Shown: piece after piece, positions 17,641-26,015 of the stretch
Layout of the letters: each line of letters begins with the position of its first letter
Position numbering within the stretch: the first letter of the stretch is position 1
NCBI GenBank assembly: GCA_046294625.1
Contig: JBKBKN010000003.1
Coordinates: forward strand, 62,001-126,000
Source: JBKBKN01 sp046294625
GTDB lineage: Bacteria; Bacteroidota; Bacteroidia; M30B66
DNA: 64,000 nt
Direction of reading: 5' to 3'
Program-made: the position numbers and the translations under genes
The notes under the pieces: model-generated
Seen by the model: the letters and a program-made list of their open reading frames with translations, nothing else
What the model was told of the DNA's origin: nothing
Database searches by the model: none

Positions 17641-19266
17641 TTATAATATATAATCAGTGGTCAGGAAGTTAGACATCCTGTTGTCCAATATTTCGTTGAT
17701 GATTTGTTTGTTTTCGTTGCTTTCGCGAGCAGCTACCATCGTGCGAATTGAAAATACGCGAAGTGCATCACTCACACTTAATGTTCCTTCTGCCGAATCC
17801 TTTCGACCATTGAATGGATACACATCCGGTCCGCGTTGGCATTTGCTGTTGATATTAACCCTGCATACCTGATTAACCAAAGGATCAATCAATCGTGCTA
17901 TTTCTGCGGGGTCGGAACCAAAAATACTCACCTGTTGCCCAAAACTGGAATCAACCATATATTGAATGGCTTCTTCTACTTCATCGAAAGGAATTATAGG
18001 TACAATAGGCCCAAATTGCTCTTCGTGAAAAATGCGCATTTCGTCATTCACAGGATAGAGCACAGCGGGGTAAACAAAAGTTTCGTTTACTGCACCACCA
18101 TGTTCATTGATAATCTGTGCACCTTTACTTTGGGCATCGGCAATTAACTGCAATAAAAATTCAGGCTTATCTTTCTCCGGAAGCGGCGTCAGTGTAACAC
18201 CTTCTTCCCATGGCATTCCATATTTGAGCTTGCTTAGTTCTGCAAGATATTTTTCGATGAATGATTCCACCAAAGAGCGGTGAACAAAAATCATTTTCAA
18301 GGCCGTACACCGCTGCCCGTTGAATGCCAATGTTCCGTTGATGCATTCTTTAACCGTTAAATCCACATCGGCATGTTGCAGAACAATAGCTGGATTTTTC
18401 GCATCCAAACCGAGCACTGAACGAAGTCTGCTGGCCTTGGGATGTTGTTTTTTTAAAATGTTGGCCACTCGGCTCGAACCTATAAATGCTAACACGTCAA
18501 TTCTTCCGCTGCGCATAAGTACTCCGGCCGTATCATCACCTTCACCATACACAATATTCATTACGCCCGCAGGAAAACTCTCGCAAAAAGCCTTAAGCAA
18601 GGGCGACAGCACCAAAACTCCGTAGCGTGCCGGCTTCATGATTACAGTATTGCCCATGATAAGCGCTGGTATAAGGGTAGCAAAAGTTTCATTAAGTGGG
18701 TAGTTAAACGGTGCCATGCAGAGCACCACGCCAAGCGGACCACGACGAATCTGCGCATATATTCCCTGCTGCAAGTCAATTCGTGAACTTTCGCGGTCGA
18801 GCTTTTTCAAAGCATCAATGGTGTCGATGATATATACCACTGTTCGGTCAAATTCCATCTCCGATTCGGCTTTACTCTTGCCAATTTCCCACATCAGAAA
18901 CTTGACTACTTCGTGCCTGTGCTTGCGCATTTCATGTAAAAATTGCTCTACATGATGAATGCGGTCTTCTACACGCATGGTAGGCCATAAGCCCCTGCCA
19001 AGATCATAAGCTTTTTCGGCAGCTTCAAGCGCTTGCAAGCTCTCCGCACCTGAAAGCTTAGGGTAATAACCCACAATCTCCTGCTTTAGCGAACCATTGC
19101 TCTTAATGAGAATTGGGGAAACCGCAGGGGACATATCGCCCTTCCATTCACGCAGCTCACCATTAATCAACCATGTGTTTTGGATAAGTGGCTCAGAAAT
19201 TTTCCACTCTTCCGGTATCTGATGTATTTCCGGCCATGTAAAAGATATGTCAGTCTTGGTGTGCAT
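17641..19266 (-). CDS. GapN-like aldehyde dehydrogenase (putative NADP-dependent glyceraldehyde-3-phosphate dehydrogenase)
   Basis: An aldehyde dehydrogenase-fold protein of 541 residues, about 60 longer than classical GapN. The cofactor domain carries MAPFNYPLNETFA, KPARYG and FIGSSRV, and the catalytic Cys is C320 in FNGQRCTALK. The C-terminal INSKCQRGPDVYPFNGRKDS corresponds to the GapN substrate region. The usual general-base Glu of the ELGGK motif is not there: the aligned stretch reads LGLDAKNPA (286-294), with Gly at the Glu position. Position between pfkA (9 bases upstream) and a sugar kinase supports a glycolytic role, giving 3-phosphoglycerate and NADPH without ATP. That activity is inferred from family and context and is weakened by the missing Glu. 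Confidence 0.72.
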   Translation of the reverse strand: MHTKTDISFTWPEIHQIPEEWKISEPLIQNTWLINGELREWKGDMSPAVSPILIKSNGSLKQEIVGYYPKLSGAESLQALEAAEKAYDLGRGLWPTMRVEDRIHHVEQFLHEMRKHRHEVVKFLMWEIGKSKAESEMEFDRTVVYIIDTIDALKKLDRESSRIDLQQGIYAQIRRGPLGVVLCMAPFNYPLNETFATLIPALIMGNTVIMKPARYGVLVLSPLLKAFCESFPAGVMNIVYGEGDDTAGVLMRSGRIDVLAFIGSSRVANILKKQHPKASRLRSVLGLDAKNPAIVLQHADVDLTVKECINGTLAFNGQRCTALKMIFVHRSLVESFIEKYLAELSKLKYGMPWEEGVTLTPLPEKDKPEFLLQLIADAQSKGAQIINEHGGAVNETFVYPAVLYPVNDEMRIFHEEQFGPIVPIIPFDEVEEAIQYMVDSSFGQQVSIFGSDPAEIARLIDPLVNQVCRVNINSKCQRGPDVYPFNGRKDSAEGTLSVSDALRVFSIRTMVAARESNENKQIINEILDNRMSNFLTTDYIL

Positions 19267-19275
19267 TTTAAAAGA

Positions 19276-20262
19276 TTAGATAGAAAGTATCTCCGCAATG
19301 CGCAATAACTCATAATCGAGATTGTTCACTTTGGTGATAGCTTTCTTAAAGGGGGTAAATTTAATTTTATTATTTACAACGCCTACCATGCTTCCCTTCT
19401 TACCTTTCAACAAACCTTCCACAGCTGCTACCCCTAACCGGCTTGCCAAAACACGATCATTCACAGTAGGTGTTCCACCTCGTTGTGTATGACCAAGTAT
19501 GGTCACTTTGGTATCGTAATGAGCAAAACGCTGTTTAACTTCAGCAGCAATATTTATTGATTGGCCTGTTTTGCCTCCTTCGGCTACTACAACCAAACTC
19601 GAGGATTTTTTATTTGCTCCTTTTTCAAGCACCTCAACTAATTGATCGATGGACATAGGCACTTCCGGAATCATTACTGCTTCTGTACCCCCAGCAATGG
19701 CACTTCTAATAGCAATCTGCCCGGAGTGTCGTCCCATCACTTCTATGAAAAAAAGTCGGTTGTGCGATGAAGCTGTGTCGCGAATTTTGTCGATGGCAAA
19801 CGCTGCAGTATTTACAGCTGTATCGTATCCTATGGTATAATCCGTTCCATTAAGATCATTATCAATAGTGCCAGGTAATCCCAAAATCGGGATGGAGAAT
19901 TCTTCGGCAAATACGTTGGCGCCAGTAAATGTTCCATCACCTCCTATTGCAACTAATGCATCAATTTTATTATTCTTCAAATTATTATACGCCTCTTTTC
20001 TCCCTTCTTGGGTCATAAAGGCCTTGCTGCGCGCAGATTTGAGAATAGTACCACCGCGGTGGATAATGTTACTCACCGATCGGCCTGTCAACATATCAAT
20101 TTCCCCATTTATCATTCCATCATAGCCATGATAAATACCAAATGACTCAACTTCATAGTACATGCAGGTTCTAACCACAGCGCGTATGGCCGCATTCATG
20201 CCCGGAGAGTCTCCTCCTGAAGTAAAAACCCCTATTCTTTTGATGGATTTTGCACCTTTCAT
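19276..20262 (-). CDS. pfkA: ATP-dependent 6-phosphofructokinase
   Basis: Commits fructose 6-phosphate to glycolysis. It has 328 residues, standard for the bacterial enzyme. GVFTSGGDSPGMNAAIRAVV (11-30) binds ATP. GGDGT (107-111) has Gly rather than the Asp of pyrophosphate-dependent enzymes. GTIDNDLNGTDYTIGYDTA (131-149) holds the catalytic Asp, and MGRHSG (176-181) binds fructose 6-phosphate. It is first in the minus-strand sugar operon. A TATATTTG motif lies only 4 bases before its start codon, suggesting a very short or absent leader. Confidence 0.96.
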   Translation of the reverse strand: MKGAKSIKRIGVFTSGGDSPGMNAAIRAVVRTCMYYEVESFGIYHGYDGMINGEIDMLTGRSVSNIIHRGGTILKSARSKAFMTQEGRKEAYNNLKNNKIDALVAIGGDGTFTGANVFAEEFSIPILGLPGTIDNDLNGTDYTIGYDTAVNTAAFAIDKIRDTASSHNRLFFIEVMGRHSGQIAIRSAIAGGTEAVMIPEVPMSIDQLVEVLEKGANKKSSSLVVVAEGGKTGQSINIAAEVKQRFAHYDTKVTILGHTQRGGTPTVNDRVLASRLGVAAVEGLLKGKKGSMVGVVNNKIKFTPFKKAITKVNNLDYELLRIAEILSI

Positions 20263-20266
20263 AACG

Positions 20267-20274
20267 CAAATATA
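20267..20274 (-). promoter_or_regulatory. -7 promoter element of the pfkA operon
   Basis: Minus-strand TATATTTG matches TAnnTTTG. It ends four bases before the pfkA ATG, so transcription would begin at or next to the start codon. No -33 TTG is obvious. Confidence 0.45.
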
Positions 20275-20395
20275 AGTGTTATTTTGACACTAAGAGTTTG
20301 TGGTGCAAAATTTTATTCACAATTTTACTAAATTAATAACTCACCTTAGTCATGAAGACATAGGTAAACTATTACAGAAAAAACAAAAAAATGAA

Positions 20396-20998
20396 TCAAA
20401 TCGAATAGCGACTTACAATTTCAGCCAATGGTTTTCGAGCTCTTGGCGTCTGTTCTCTGCTTTTAAACGGCTCTTCAAGCAGATGGACATCGCCAAGATA
20501 ACCGAGTGCAATAAAACAAACAGGCTCTAAATCGTCAGGCAATTGAAAGGTCTGAATTGTTTTTTCTCGATCAAATCCACCAAGCTGGTGGCCATAAATA
20601 TCTAATTCAGCAGCTTGCAAGAGCAATAAAATGTTTGCGGCACCCACATCGTGCAAAGCATGTCGATTGGGATTAGCATTGTTTGAAAAATATTTCTTAG
20701 CTAAACTTAATACCAGCACTTGCGCTTTGTCTGCCCAAAGTTTATTTCCTCCTAACAAACAATCGTGATATCTTTCAAATGCCGTGTCATGCTTGTGTGC
20801 ATAATAGTAGCGCCATGGCTGTTCATTCATGCTGCTTGGTGCCCAAGATGCCGCTTCAAACAATTGTTTGAGAGCGTTTTCATCAATAGCTTTATCGGAA
20901 AATGCTCTTGCACTCCAACGTTTTTTGATAAGCGGATGAATCTCTGTTTCTGTTTGTGCTTCTTTGATGGACTGAATATCGGGAATGCTCATTAACAT
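20396..20998 (-). CDS. Nitroreductase family protein
   Basis: FMN-dependent oxidoreductase fold of 200 residues. RWSARAFSDKAID near the N-terminus provides the conserved Arg-Ser-Arg-like FMN phosphate contact (here RWSAR). AASWAPSSMNEQPWRYYYA is the family's second FMN-binding stretch, and the C-terminal third has GYLG. ATG at 20998 or 20992 could be used. It starts 3 bases after the stop of the exported pirin gene, so the two are co-transcribed. Substrate unknown; members reduce nitro-aromatics, quinones or flavins. Confidence 0.85.
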   Translation of the reverse strand: MLMSIPDIQSIKEAQTETEIHPLIKKRWSARAFSDKAIDENALKQLFEAASWAPSSMNEQPWRYYYAHKHDTAFERYHDCLLGGNKLWADKAQVLVLSLAKKYFSNNANPNRHALHDVGAANILLLLQAAELDIYGHQLGGFDREKTIQTFQLPDDLEPVCFIALGYLGDVHLLEEPFKSREQTPRARKPLAEIVSRYSI

Positions 20999-21001
20999 AA
21001 T

Positions 21002-21880
21002 TTATATTTGCATAGGTACATCCATTAACAACACTTCTGCATTTTCGTTCGCAGTTACCCTAACTTTTTCCGTATCCATTACACCAAATCCATCGCGAGC
21101 TTCGAGCAATTGACCGTCAACATTGATTGATCCCTTAATTACAAAAAAATACATACCATTACCATTTCGTTGAATCGCATAATCAAGTGATTTACCTTTA
21201 TCGAGAATGGTCATATTAATCCAGGCATCCTGATGGATCCACACGCCAGCATCGTCCGGATTGGGGGAAAGCACCTGTTGCCATTTGTTTTTTCTTTCTG
21301 CTGGATCTAGCGCCAATTGATCGTAGCGCGGTTTTACATTGCGTTTGTTGGGGAAAAGCCAAATCTGAAGAAATTTACCCGGGCGATCTTTGAAATGATT
21401 GTATTCGCTGTGCGTAATTCCGGTACCTGCGCTCATTACCTGAATTTCACCATAACGAATCACAGCCGAATTGCCCATGCTGTCTTTATGTTCCAAAGCA
21501 CCTTCCAGCGGTATGGAGATGATCTCCATATTGTCGTGGGGGTGGGTTCCAAAACCCGTCCCTCCGGCGATGGTGTCGTCGTTTAATACCCTAATTGCGC
21601 CAAACCTCATCCGATCCGGATTGTAATAATTGGCAAAACTAAAAGTGTGATAAGAATTGAGCCAACCGTGATTGGCATGGCCTCGCGTAGAAGCCTTATG
21701 AAGTATGGTTTTCATCGTTTTAAATTCTTTGTTTGGCAAGTGATTAAATCCGACTTGCTCTGTATTTACTCGCTCTGTTTCTGTGGCTAAGGCTTTTCCT
21801 GCCACGGCAGCTGCTGCACTACCCAGCACTGCATTCTTTAAAAACTGCTTTCTGTTCATGGCCATAATTTTTTTTGACAA
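21002..21880 (-). CDS. Pirin family protein with an export-type N-terminus
   Basis: Bicupin protein of 292 residues, related to YhhW-type quercetin 2,3-dioxygenases. The metal-binding His motif GTHPHDNMEII and a further His (THSEYNHF) are in the N-terminal cupin, and the C-terminal cupin lacks metal ligands, as is usual. What is unusual is the front end. NRKQFLKNAVLGSAAAAVAG (about residues 9-28) followed by KALA looks like a Tat-like signal peptide with RK instead of RR, and about 55 residues precede the normal pirin start (MKTILHKASTRGHANHGW). An internal Met there could also serve as a cytoplasmic start. It forms an operon with the nitroreductase. Confidence 0.88.
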   Translation of the reverse strand: MSKKIMAMNRKQFLKNAVLGSAAAAVAGKALATETERVNTEQVGFNHLPNKEFKTMKTILHKASTRGHANHGWLNSYHTFSFANYYNPDRMRFGAIRVLNDDTIAGGTGFGTHPHDNMEIISIPLEGALEHKDSMGNSAVIRYGEIQVMSAGTGITHSEYNHFKDRPGKFLQIWLFPNKRNVKPRYDQLALDPAERKNKWQQVLSPNPDDAGVWIHQDAWINMTILDKGKSLDYAIQRNGNGMYFFVIKGSINVDGQLLEARDGFGVMDTEKVRVTANENAEVLLMDVPMQI

Positions 21881-21968
21881 AGTAATAATTTATTTGTTTT
21901 TACAATTAATGTTTATACATTTATTTTGGAAAAAAGTTTTTGGATGCACCTTTAAATAGCCAAAAAAC

Positions 21969-22796
21969 TCATTGCCAGTGAATTTTATTTAATGCTGATG
22001 AGAATAAATTTTTGAAGCTTGGCAGATTTTCGACATGGCAAAATCGATTTCGAATACGTGTTTTTAGCTTGCCATTAGCAAATTCGCCAGGAAGTTTCGG
22101 ATAGAAAAGTTGCCATTGCAATGGACCCGCAACGGCAGTGATCAACATTTGCAAGGGTGCATGAATTTGATAGCATTCTTCAATTGTGCGACTTCCAAAA
22201 AACAAATTATTTAATGCGTAGGCAGTGTAAGGCTCAGAAACCTGATGTTGATTATTCCATTGGTTACACATGGTGCGTAGGGTGATCAGTTGATCTTCAG
22301 TTATTTGAAGGCTTATCAAATCATGATTTGCTGCAAACAAAGGCATAAAAGTGAATACATACACAAGTCCTTTACTCTCGCTAAACAATAGTTTTTCCCT
22401 TTGGGTCCATTGATCGCCGGAGAAACGATCCGGAATCAAAGCCGGGAGATTACCGGTATCTATTCCTTGAAAATCGCTGCACAACAGATAATTATTTTTA
22501 ATGTCCCACTCGTATCCTGACAAAACAAAATCACGCTTATCCGGCAAATAATAGGGCGTTTCACATTTTTCCGTGTTTGCATAAATGCCTTGCACTTTCA
22601 AAAATTCAAGAAAAAGTCCTTCCGCAATTTTGCCTTTAAAAATATTTAGTAAGCGTTGTTCGGGACTATCAATCTTCATTCGGTTGACCGTAAAAGGGAG
22701 CGAATAGAAGGCATAGCGCAACGCTTTTTCGCAAATAGCATGGGTCGTTTGTTCAGGTATGTTACGCAACCAAATATGCTCCGAATGAATACTCAT
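21969..22796 (-). CDS. Uncharacterised protein, possible PD-(D/E)XK nuclease fold
   Basis: A 275-residue cytoplasmic protein; I do not recognise a named family. The N-terminal half contains GKIAEGLFLEFL (E59), then RDFVLSGYEWDIKNN, in which D89 and D98-I-K100 are spaced like the catalytic core of PD-(D/E)XK nucleases (helix Glu, Asp on one strand, DxK on the next). The C-terminal half has a long aromatic-rich stretch and no known motif. It has no partner methylase or phage gene nearby. The 134 bases to the YkoF-like gene suggest an independent unit. The nuclease call is a pattern-level inference. Confidence 0.55.
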   Translation of the reverse strand: MSIHSEHIWLRNIPEQTTHAICEKALRYAFYSLPFTVNRMKIDSPEQRLLNIFKGKIAEGLFLEFLKVQGIYANTEKCETPYYLPDKRDFVLSGYEWDIKNNYLLCSDFQGIDTGNLPALIPDRFSGDQWTQREKLLFSESKGLVYVFTFMPLFAANHDLISLQITEDQLITLRTMCNQWNNQHQVSEPYTAYALNNLFFGSRTIEECYQIHAPLQMLITAVAGPLQWQLFYPKLPGEFANGKLKTRIRNRFCHVENLPSFKNLFSSALNKIHWQ

Positions 22797-22931
22797 CGGG
22801 CTAAAATAACTAAAACTAGAGTTGCAACGCCTATTTCAAATTATTCGAAGCATTGCTTTGCAATTTGCTTTGTAACTTTCTGAAAAAAGCATATTACTTC
22901 ATTTTCAACTTCTTTACACTAAAATTAGCAT

Positions 22932-23207
22932 TTAGGCCTGCTTTAAATAGTCAGGGACGCCTTCCGGCTGATGTATTCCGCTAATTACTTTAATGACAAA
23001 AGATGCCTGAACCTGCGAATGTATCTGTTCGATGCCCTTTTGTAGCAATGGCCAAATAACATCTAAATTGCCAAAAAGCTGCGTGCTCATCCCATTTACA
23101 ATTACATGAATAGAAGACTCCCGATTAAAAAGCAATATGAAAGCATCAATATAGGCAGTATAATTTTCGGTTAATGGATAAAGACTGATTTCAATACTTA
23201 CTTTCAT
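22932..23207 (-). CDS. YkoF-like thiamine/HMP-binding domain protein
   Basis: A small 91-residue alpha/beta protein. It opens with a strand (KVSIEISLYPL), has a central NGMSTQLFG loop and ends with a strand (ASFVIKVI). This matches the compact ferredoxin-like fold of YkoF / MTH1187-type thiamine-binding proteins, in particular the NGMST-x-F/L-G loop seen in Bacteroidota members. No thiamine gene lies nearby, so ligand and role are not supported by context. Confidence 0.6.
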   Translation of the reverse strand: MKVSIEISLYPLTENYTAYIDAFILLFNRESSIHVIVNGMSTQLFGNLDVIWPLLQKGIEQIHSQVQASFVIKVISGIHQPEGVPDYLKQA

Positions 23208-23298
23208 TTCAATAAATTATAATGTGAGAAATCTTGCTATCGAAAATCAAGATAGGTGATTGGGATAAAGGCATTTTTAATCTTCCTGCAACGCAGCG

Positions 23299-24441
23299 CT
23301 AAGCTTCCAATTTTATTTTGCCAAGCACCTGTTCATATAATTGCTCATACTGCGGCAAAACATAATGTATATCGAACTGTGCGGCCTGTTTTTTCGCTTG
23401 CCTGCTAAACTGAGAATAAAGTTCCCTGTCTTTAAGCAATTTAATGGTATTCATAGCCATAGCTTCCACATCCCCAACCTGTGAGAGAAATCCACTGTAG
23501 CCATGTTTGTTTACTTCCGGAATCCCTCCTGTGTTAGAAGAAATTACAGGAACACCTGAAGCTAATGCTTCTAAAGCTGTAAGGCCAAAGCTTTCACTTT
23601 CTGAAGTCAACAGAAAGATGTCGGACAAGCACAGAATACGTTCTATGGCTCTGGTTTTGCCCAAAAACACTACATCGTCGATAACCCTAAGCTTTCGGGC
23701 TAAGTTCTCTACATTAGTTCTCTCTGGTCCATCTCCACCTAAAAGTAGTCGAACGGGGATTTCTCTTCGAACTTTTTCGAATACCTTCACAACATCCTCA
23801 ATTCGTTTCACAGGGCGGAAATTTGAGATGTGAGTCAACAGAAACTCACCATTTGGCGCATAAATACTTTTCATGCAAGGCTGATTGGCATTCTCATAAT
23901 TTTTTAAATCAATGAAATTGTAAATCACCTGAATGTCGCGCTTCACATCGAAATAGGCATAGGTTTGCTCTTTTAGATTATTGGAAACGGCCGTCACTGC
24001 ATCAGACTCATTAATTGCAAAAGTGATCACCGGTTTGTAAGAAGGATCTCTACCTATGAGTGTGATATCTGTGCCATGAAGGGTCGTTATGATAGGAATA
24101 TCCTTGCCGCGTGACTTCAAAATTTGCTTAGCCAGATAAGCCGCCGATGCATGTGGTATGGCATAATGCACGTGGAGCAAATCCAGATTTTGATGCAAAG
24201 CCACGTCCACTAATTTTGAAGTAAGTGAGATTTCGTAAGGCAGAAATTCAAAAAGCGGATAATTGGCCACAGGCACTTCATGATAAAACACATTACCTGA
24301 AAAAAAATCAAGTCTGAAAGGTTGGCTGTAGGAAATAAAATGAACCTGATGTCCTTTATCGGCAAGTGCCATACCCAATTCCGTAGCAACAACTCCACTT
24401 CCACCAAAAGTGGGATAACATACAATTCCAATTCTAAGCAT
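23299..24441 (-). CDS. bshA: N-acetyl-alpha-D-glucosaminyl L-malate synthase BshA
   Basis: GT4 retaining glycosyltransferase that joins UDP-GlcNAc and L-malate, first step of bacillithiol synthesis. It has 380 residues. The N-terminal GIVCYPTFGGSGVVATELG (4-22) and VHYAIPHASAAYLA are diagnostic for BshA among GT4 enzymes. The nucleotide-sugar site shows LGGDGPER and the E-x7-E region SESESFGLTALEALASGVPV. It starts 3 bases after the retropepsin-like gene on the same strand. bshB and bshC are not in the window. Confidence 0.94.
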   Translation of the reverse strand: MLRIGIVCYPTFGGSGVVATELGMALADKGHQVHFISYSQPFRLDFFSGNVFYHEVPVANYPLFEFLPYEISLTSKLVDVALHQNLDLLHVHYAIPHASAAYLAKQILKSRGKDIPIITTLHGTDITLIGRDPSYKPVITFAINESDAVTAVSNNLKEQTYAYFDVKRDIQVIYNFIDLKNYENANQPCMKSIYAPNGEFLLTHISNFRPVKRIEDVVKVFEKVRREIPVRLLLGGDGPERTNVENLARKLRVIDDVVFLGKTRAIERILCLSDIFLLTSESESFGLTALEALASGVPVISSNTGGIPEVNKHGYSGFLSQVGDVEAMAMNTIKLLKDRELYSQFSRQAKKQAAQFDIHYVLPQYEQLYEQVLGKIKLEA

Positions 24442-24444
24442 GAT

Positions 24445-24882
24445 CTATTTTTTTTTGCCTTTAAGTGTCATGATTGATTTTTTATAGTCAATGTTGGCAT
24501 GGTAAAGTTCTAGAAGTTCACCACCTAGAATGCCATCCACCGCTTTCACGCCAAGCTGCTGATAAGAGCTGTTTACATGACTCAAATCCAAGAGAATAAC
24601 GGGAAACGACTTTACTTTAAAATCTTCTATTTTCAAATGTTCAATGGTGGTGATGGATGATTCCATGCTGTCTGTCCCCAATCCAGCCGATTTTTGTTCT
24701 ATTTCCTGCACTTCGCTGCCGTCGTGCCAGCGATCGATTCTGTTCTTATCCATCACCGTACGCGATGCTCCGGTATCAAGAACTAATCTTATTTTTTTTC
24801 GATTCACTTTAGCATTCACTACCAAATGAACCCCACCATCCTGTAGGACAATTTTTTCTAAAGGAATTTTATGCTTGTTCAT
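24445..24882 (-). CDS. Retropepsin-like aspartic protease domain protein
   Basis: A 145-residue single-domain protein. The catalytic motif LVLDTGASRTVM places the active-site Asp at residue 36, and the C-terminal part has VDGILGGELL, the second conserved hydrophobic-Gly stretch of clan AA proteases. Such proteins act as dimers in retroviruses; the bacterial ones are poorly known. ATG at 24882 is chosen over an in-frame TTG four codons upstream. It sits 3 bases upstream of bshA and is probably co-transcribed with it. Confidence 0.8.
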   Translation of the reverse strand: MNKHKIPLEKIVLQDGGVHLVVNAKVNRKKIRLVLDTGASRTVMDKNRIDRWHDGSEVQEIEQKSAGLGTDSMESSITTIEHLKIEDFKVKSFPVILLDLSHVNSSYQQLGVKAVDGILGGELLELYHANIDYKKSIMTLKGKKK

Positions 24883-25015
24883 AATTTGGCGCAAGTTAAT
24901 CAGGATTTAATTTCAAGCAGGCCTAGTCTTTTGCAATGCATAAAAGGACAGGGGTTAAAAAAAATTAATTGTTCTGTAAGTAACAAACGTCTCGCAGTAA
25001 GAATGGTTTTATGAG

Positions 25016-25023
25016 TAACTTTG
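25016..25023 (+). promoter_or_regulatory. -7 promoter element of the ccm operon
   Basis: TAACTTTG matches TAnnTTTG and lies 26 bases before the ccmC start codon. No good -33 element is visible. Confidence 0.5.
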
Positions 25024-25049
25024 CAACGCTTTTTTGATACCTTTACAAT

Positions 25050-25769
25050 ATGGCAGTTACTGCAGGTTCTAGTCCAACTTTTCTTAGCCTTTACTGGTGG
25101 AAACTTTTAGGTATTGCTTTGGTTTTTTACACCATTTTTGCTGGACTGCTTGGAGAAGTTCCCCGTTTGGATATCCTCAATGAAACCATTCGGAATTTAT
25201 ATTTTCATGTCACCATGTGGTTTGGCATGATGGCCTTATTACTCATTTCCATGATACACAGCATTAAACAGCTGAGCTCATCAAGTATGATGTCAGACAA
25301 CAAAGCATCTGCTTTTGCCAATGCCGGCATCATGTTAGGCATTTTGGGTATTCTTACCGGCTCGGTTTGGGCAAGGTTTACTTGGGGTGCTTGGTGGGTA
25401 AATGACCCTAAACTCAATGGTGCTGCTATTTCACTCCTGATTTATTTTGCCTATTTGATTTTGCGCGGAGCTATCGATGAAGAACAGAAACGCGCCCGAA
25501 TCTCTGCGGTTTACAATATTTTCGCATTTGTGATGCTGATGGTATTCTTAATGATCTATCCACGAATGAACAATGTGGATAGCCTACATCCAGGGAATGG
25601 CGGTAATCCAGCATTTAGCGCCTATGATTTGGATGCACGCATGAGAGCAGTATTCTACCCGGCCGTTTTAGGTTGGATATTGATTGGTAGCTGGATTGCA
25701 CAACTCATTGCAAGATCCACTGAAATAAGGCGTAAAATGCTTTTTGGTGAAATGAATTTAAAACCTTAA
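25050..25769 (+). CDS. ccmC: Cytochrome c maturation protein CcmC (heme handling)
   Basis: Multi-spanning inner-membrane protein of 239 residues with six predicted helices. The tryptophan-rich periplasmic segment TWGAWWVNDPKL is the WWD heme-handling domain. Flanking His residues are in NLYFHVTMWFG and SLHPGN. It loads heme onto CcmE. It is first of the genes seen in a tight plus-strand ccm cluster and is followed 12 bases later by ccmD. The ABC components CcmA and CcmB are not in this window. Confidence 0.92.
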   Translation: MAVTAGSSPTFLSLYWWKLLGIALVFYTIFAGLLGEVPRLDILNETIRNLYFHVTMWFGMMALLLISMIHSIKQLSSSSMMSDNKASAFANAGIMLGILGILTGSVWARFTWGAWWVNDPKLNGAAISLLIYFAYLILRGAIDEEQKRARISAVYNIFAFVMLMVFLMIYPRMNNVDSLHPGNGGNPAFSAYDLDARMRAVFYPAVLGWILIGSWIAQLIARSTEIRRKMLFGEMNLKP

Positions 25770-25781
25770 TGTGATCAGAAA

Positions 25782-26015
25782 ATGAAGTGGTTTAAACATA
25801 TTGCACTCGTCCTTGCTTTAGTATTCAAACTAACTTTAGCCAATGCTCAAAATATGCAAACGGAAATGGCTGATAAGTTTAGAGCAGACGGAAAGATTTA
25901 TGTTGTAATAGCGGTGATGGCAATTGTCTTTGCAGGAATCGCCATTTACCTTTTCTACATCGATCGTAAGGTTGGCAGACTGGAAAAAGCACTTAAAGAG
26001 TCCGAGAAAAAATGA
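25782..26015 (+). CDS. ccmD: CcmD-like small membrane protein
   Basis: 77 residues: an N-terminal signal-like helix ending in NAQ, then a short linker, a single membrane helix (about 39-59) and a charged coiled tail (DRKVGRLEKALKESEKK). This layout and its place between ccmC and ccmE support CcmD, which helps release holo-CcmE from CcmC. The extra N-terminal hydrophobic segment is a Bacteroidota feature. The stop overlaps the ccmE start (ATGA). Confidence 0.75.
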   Translation: MKWFKHIALVLALVFKLTLANAQNMQTEMADKFRADGKIYVVIAVMAIVFAGIAIYLFYIDRKVGRLEKALKESEKK

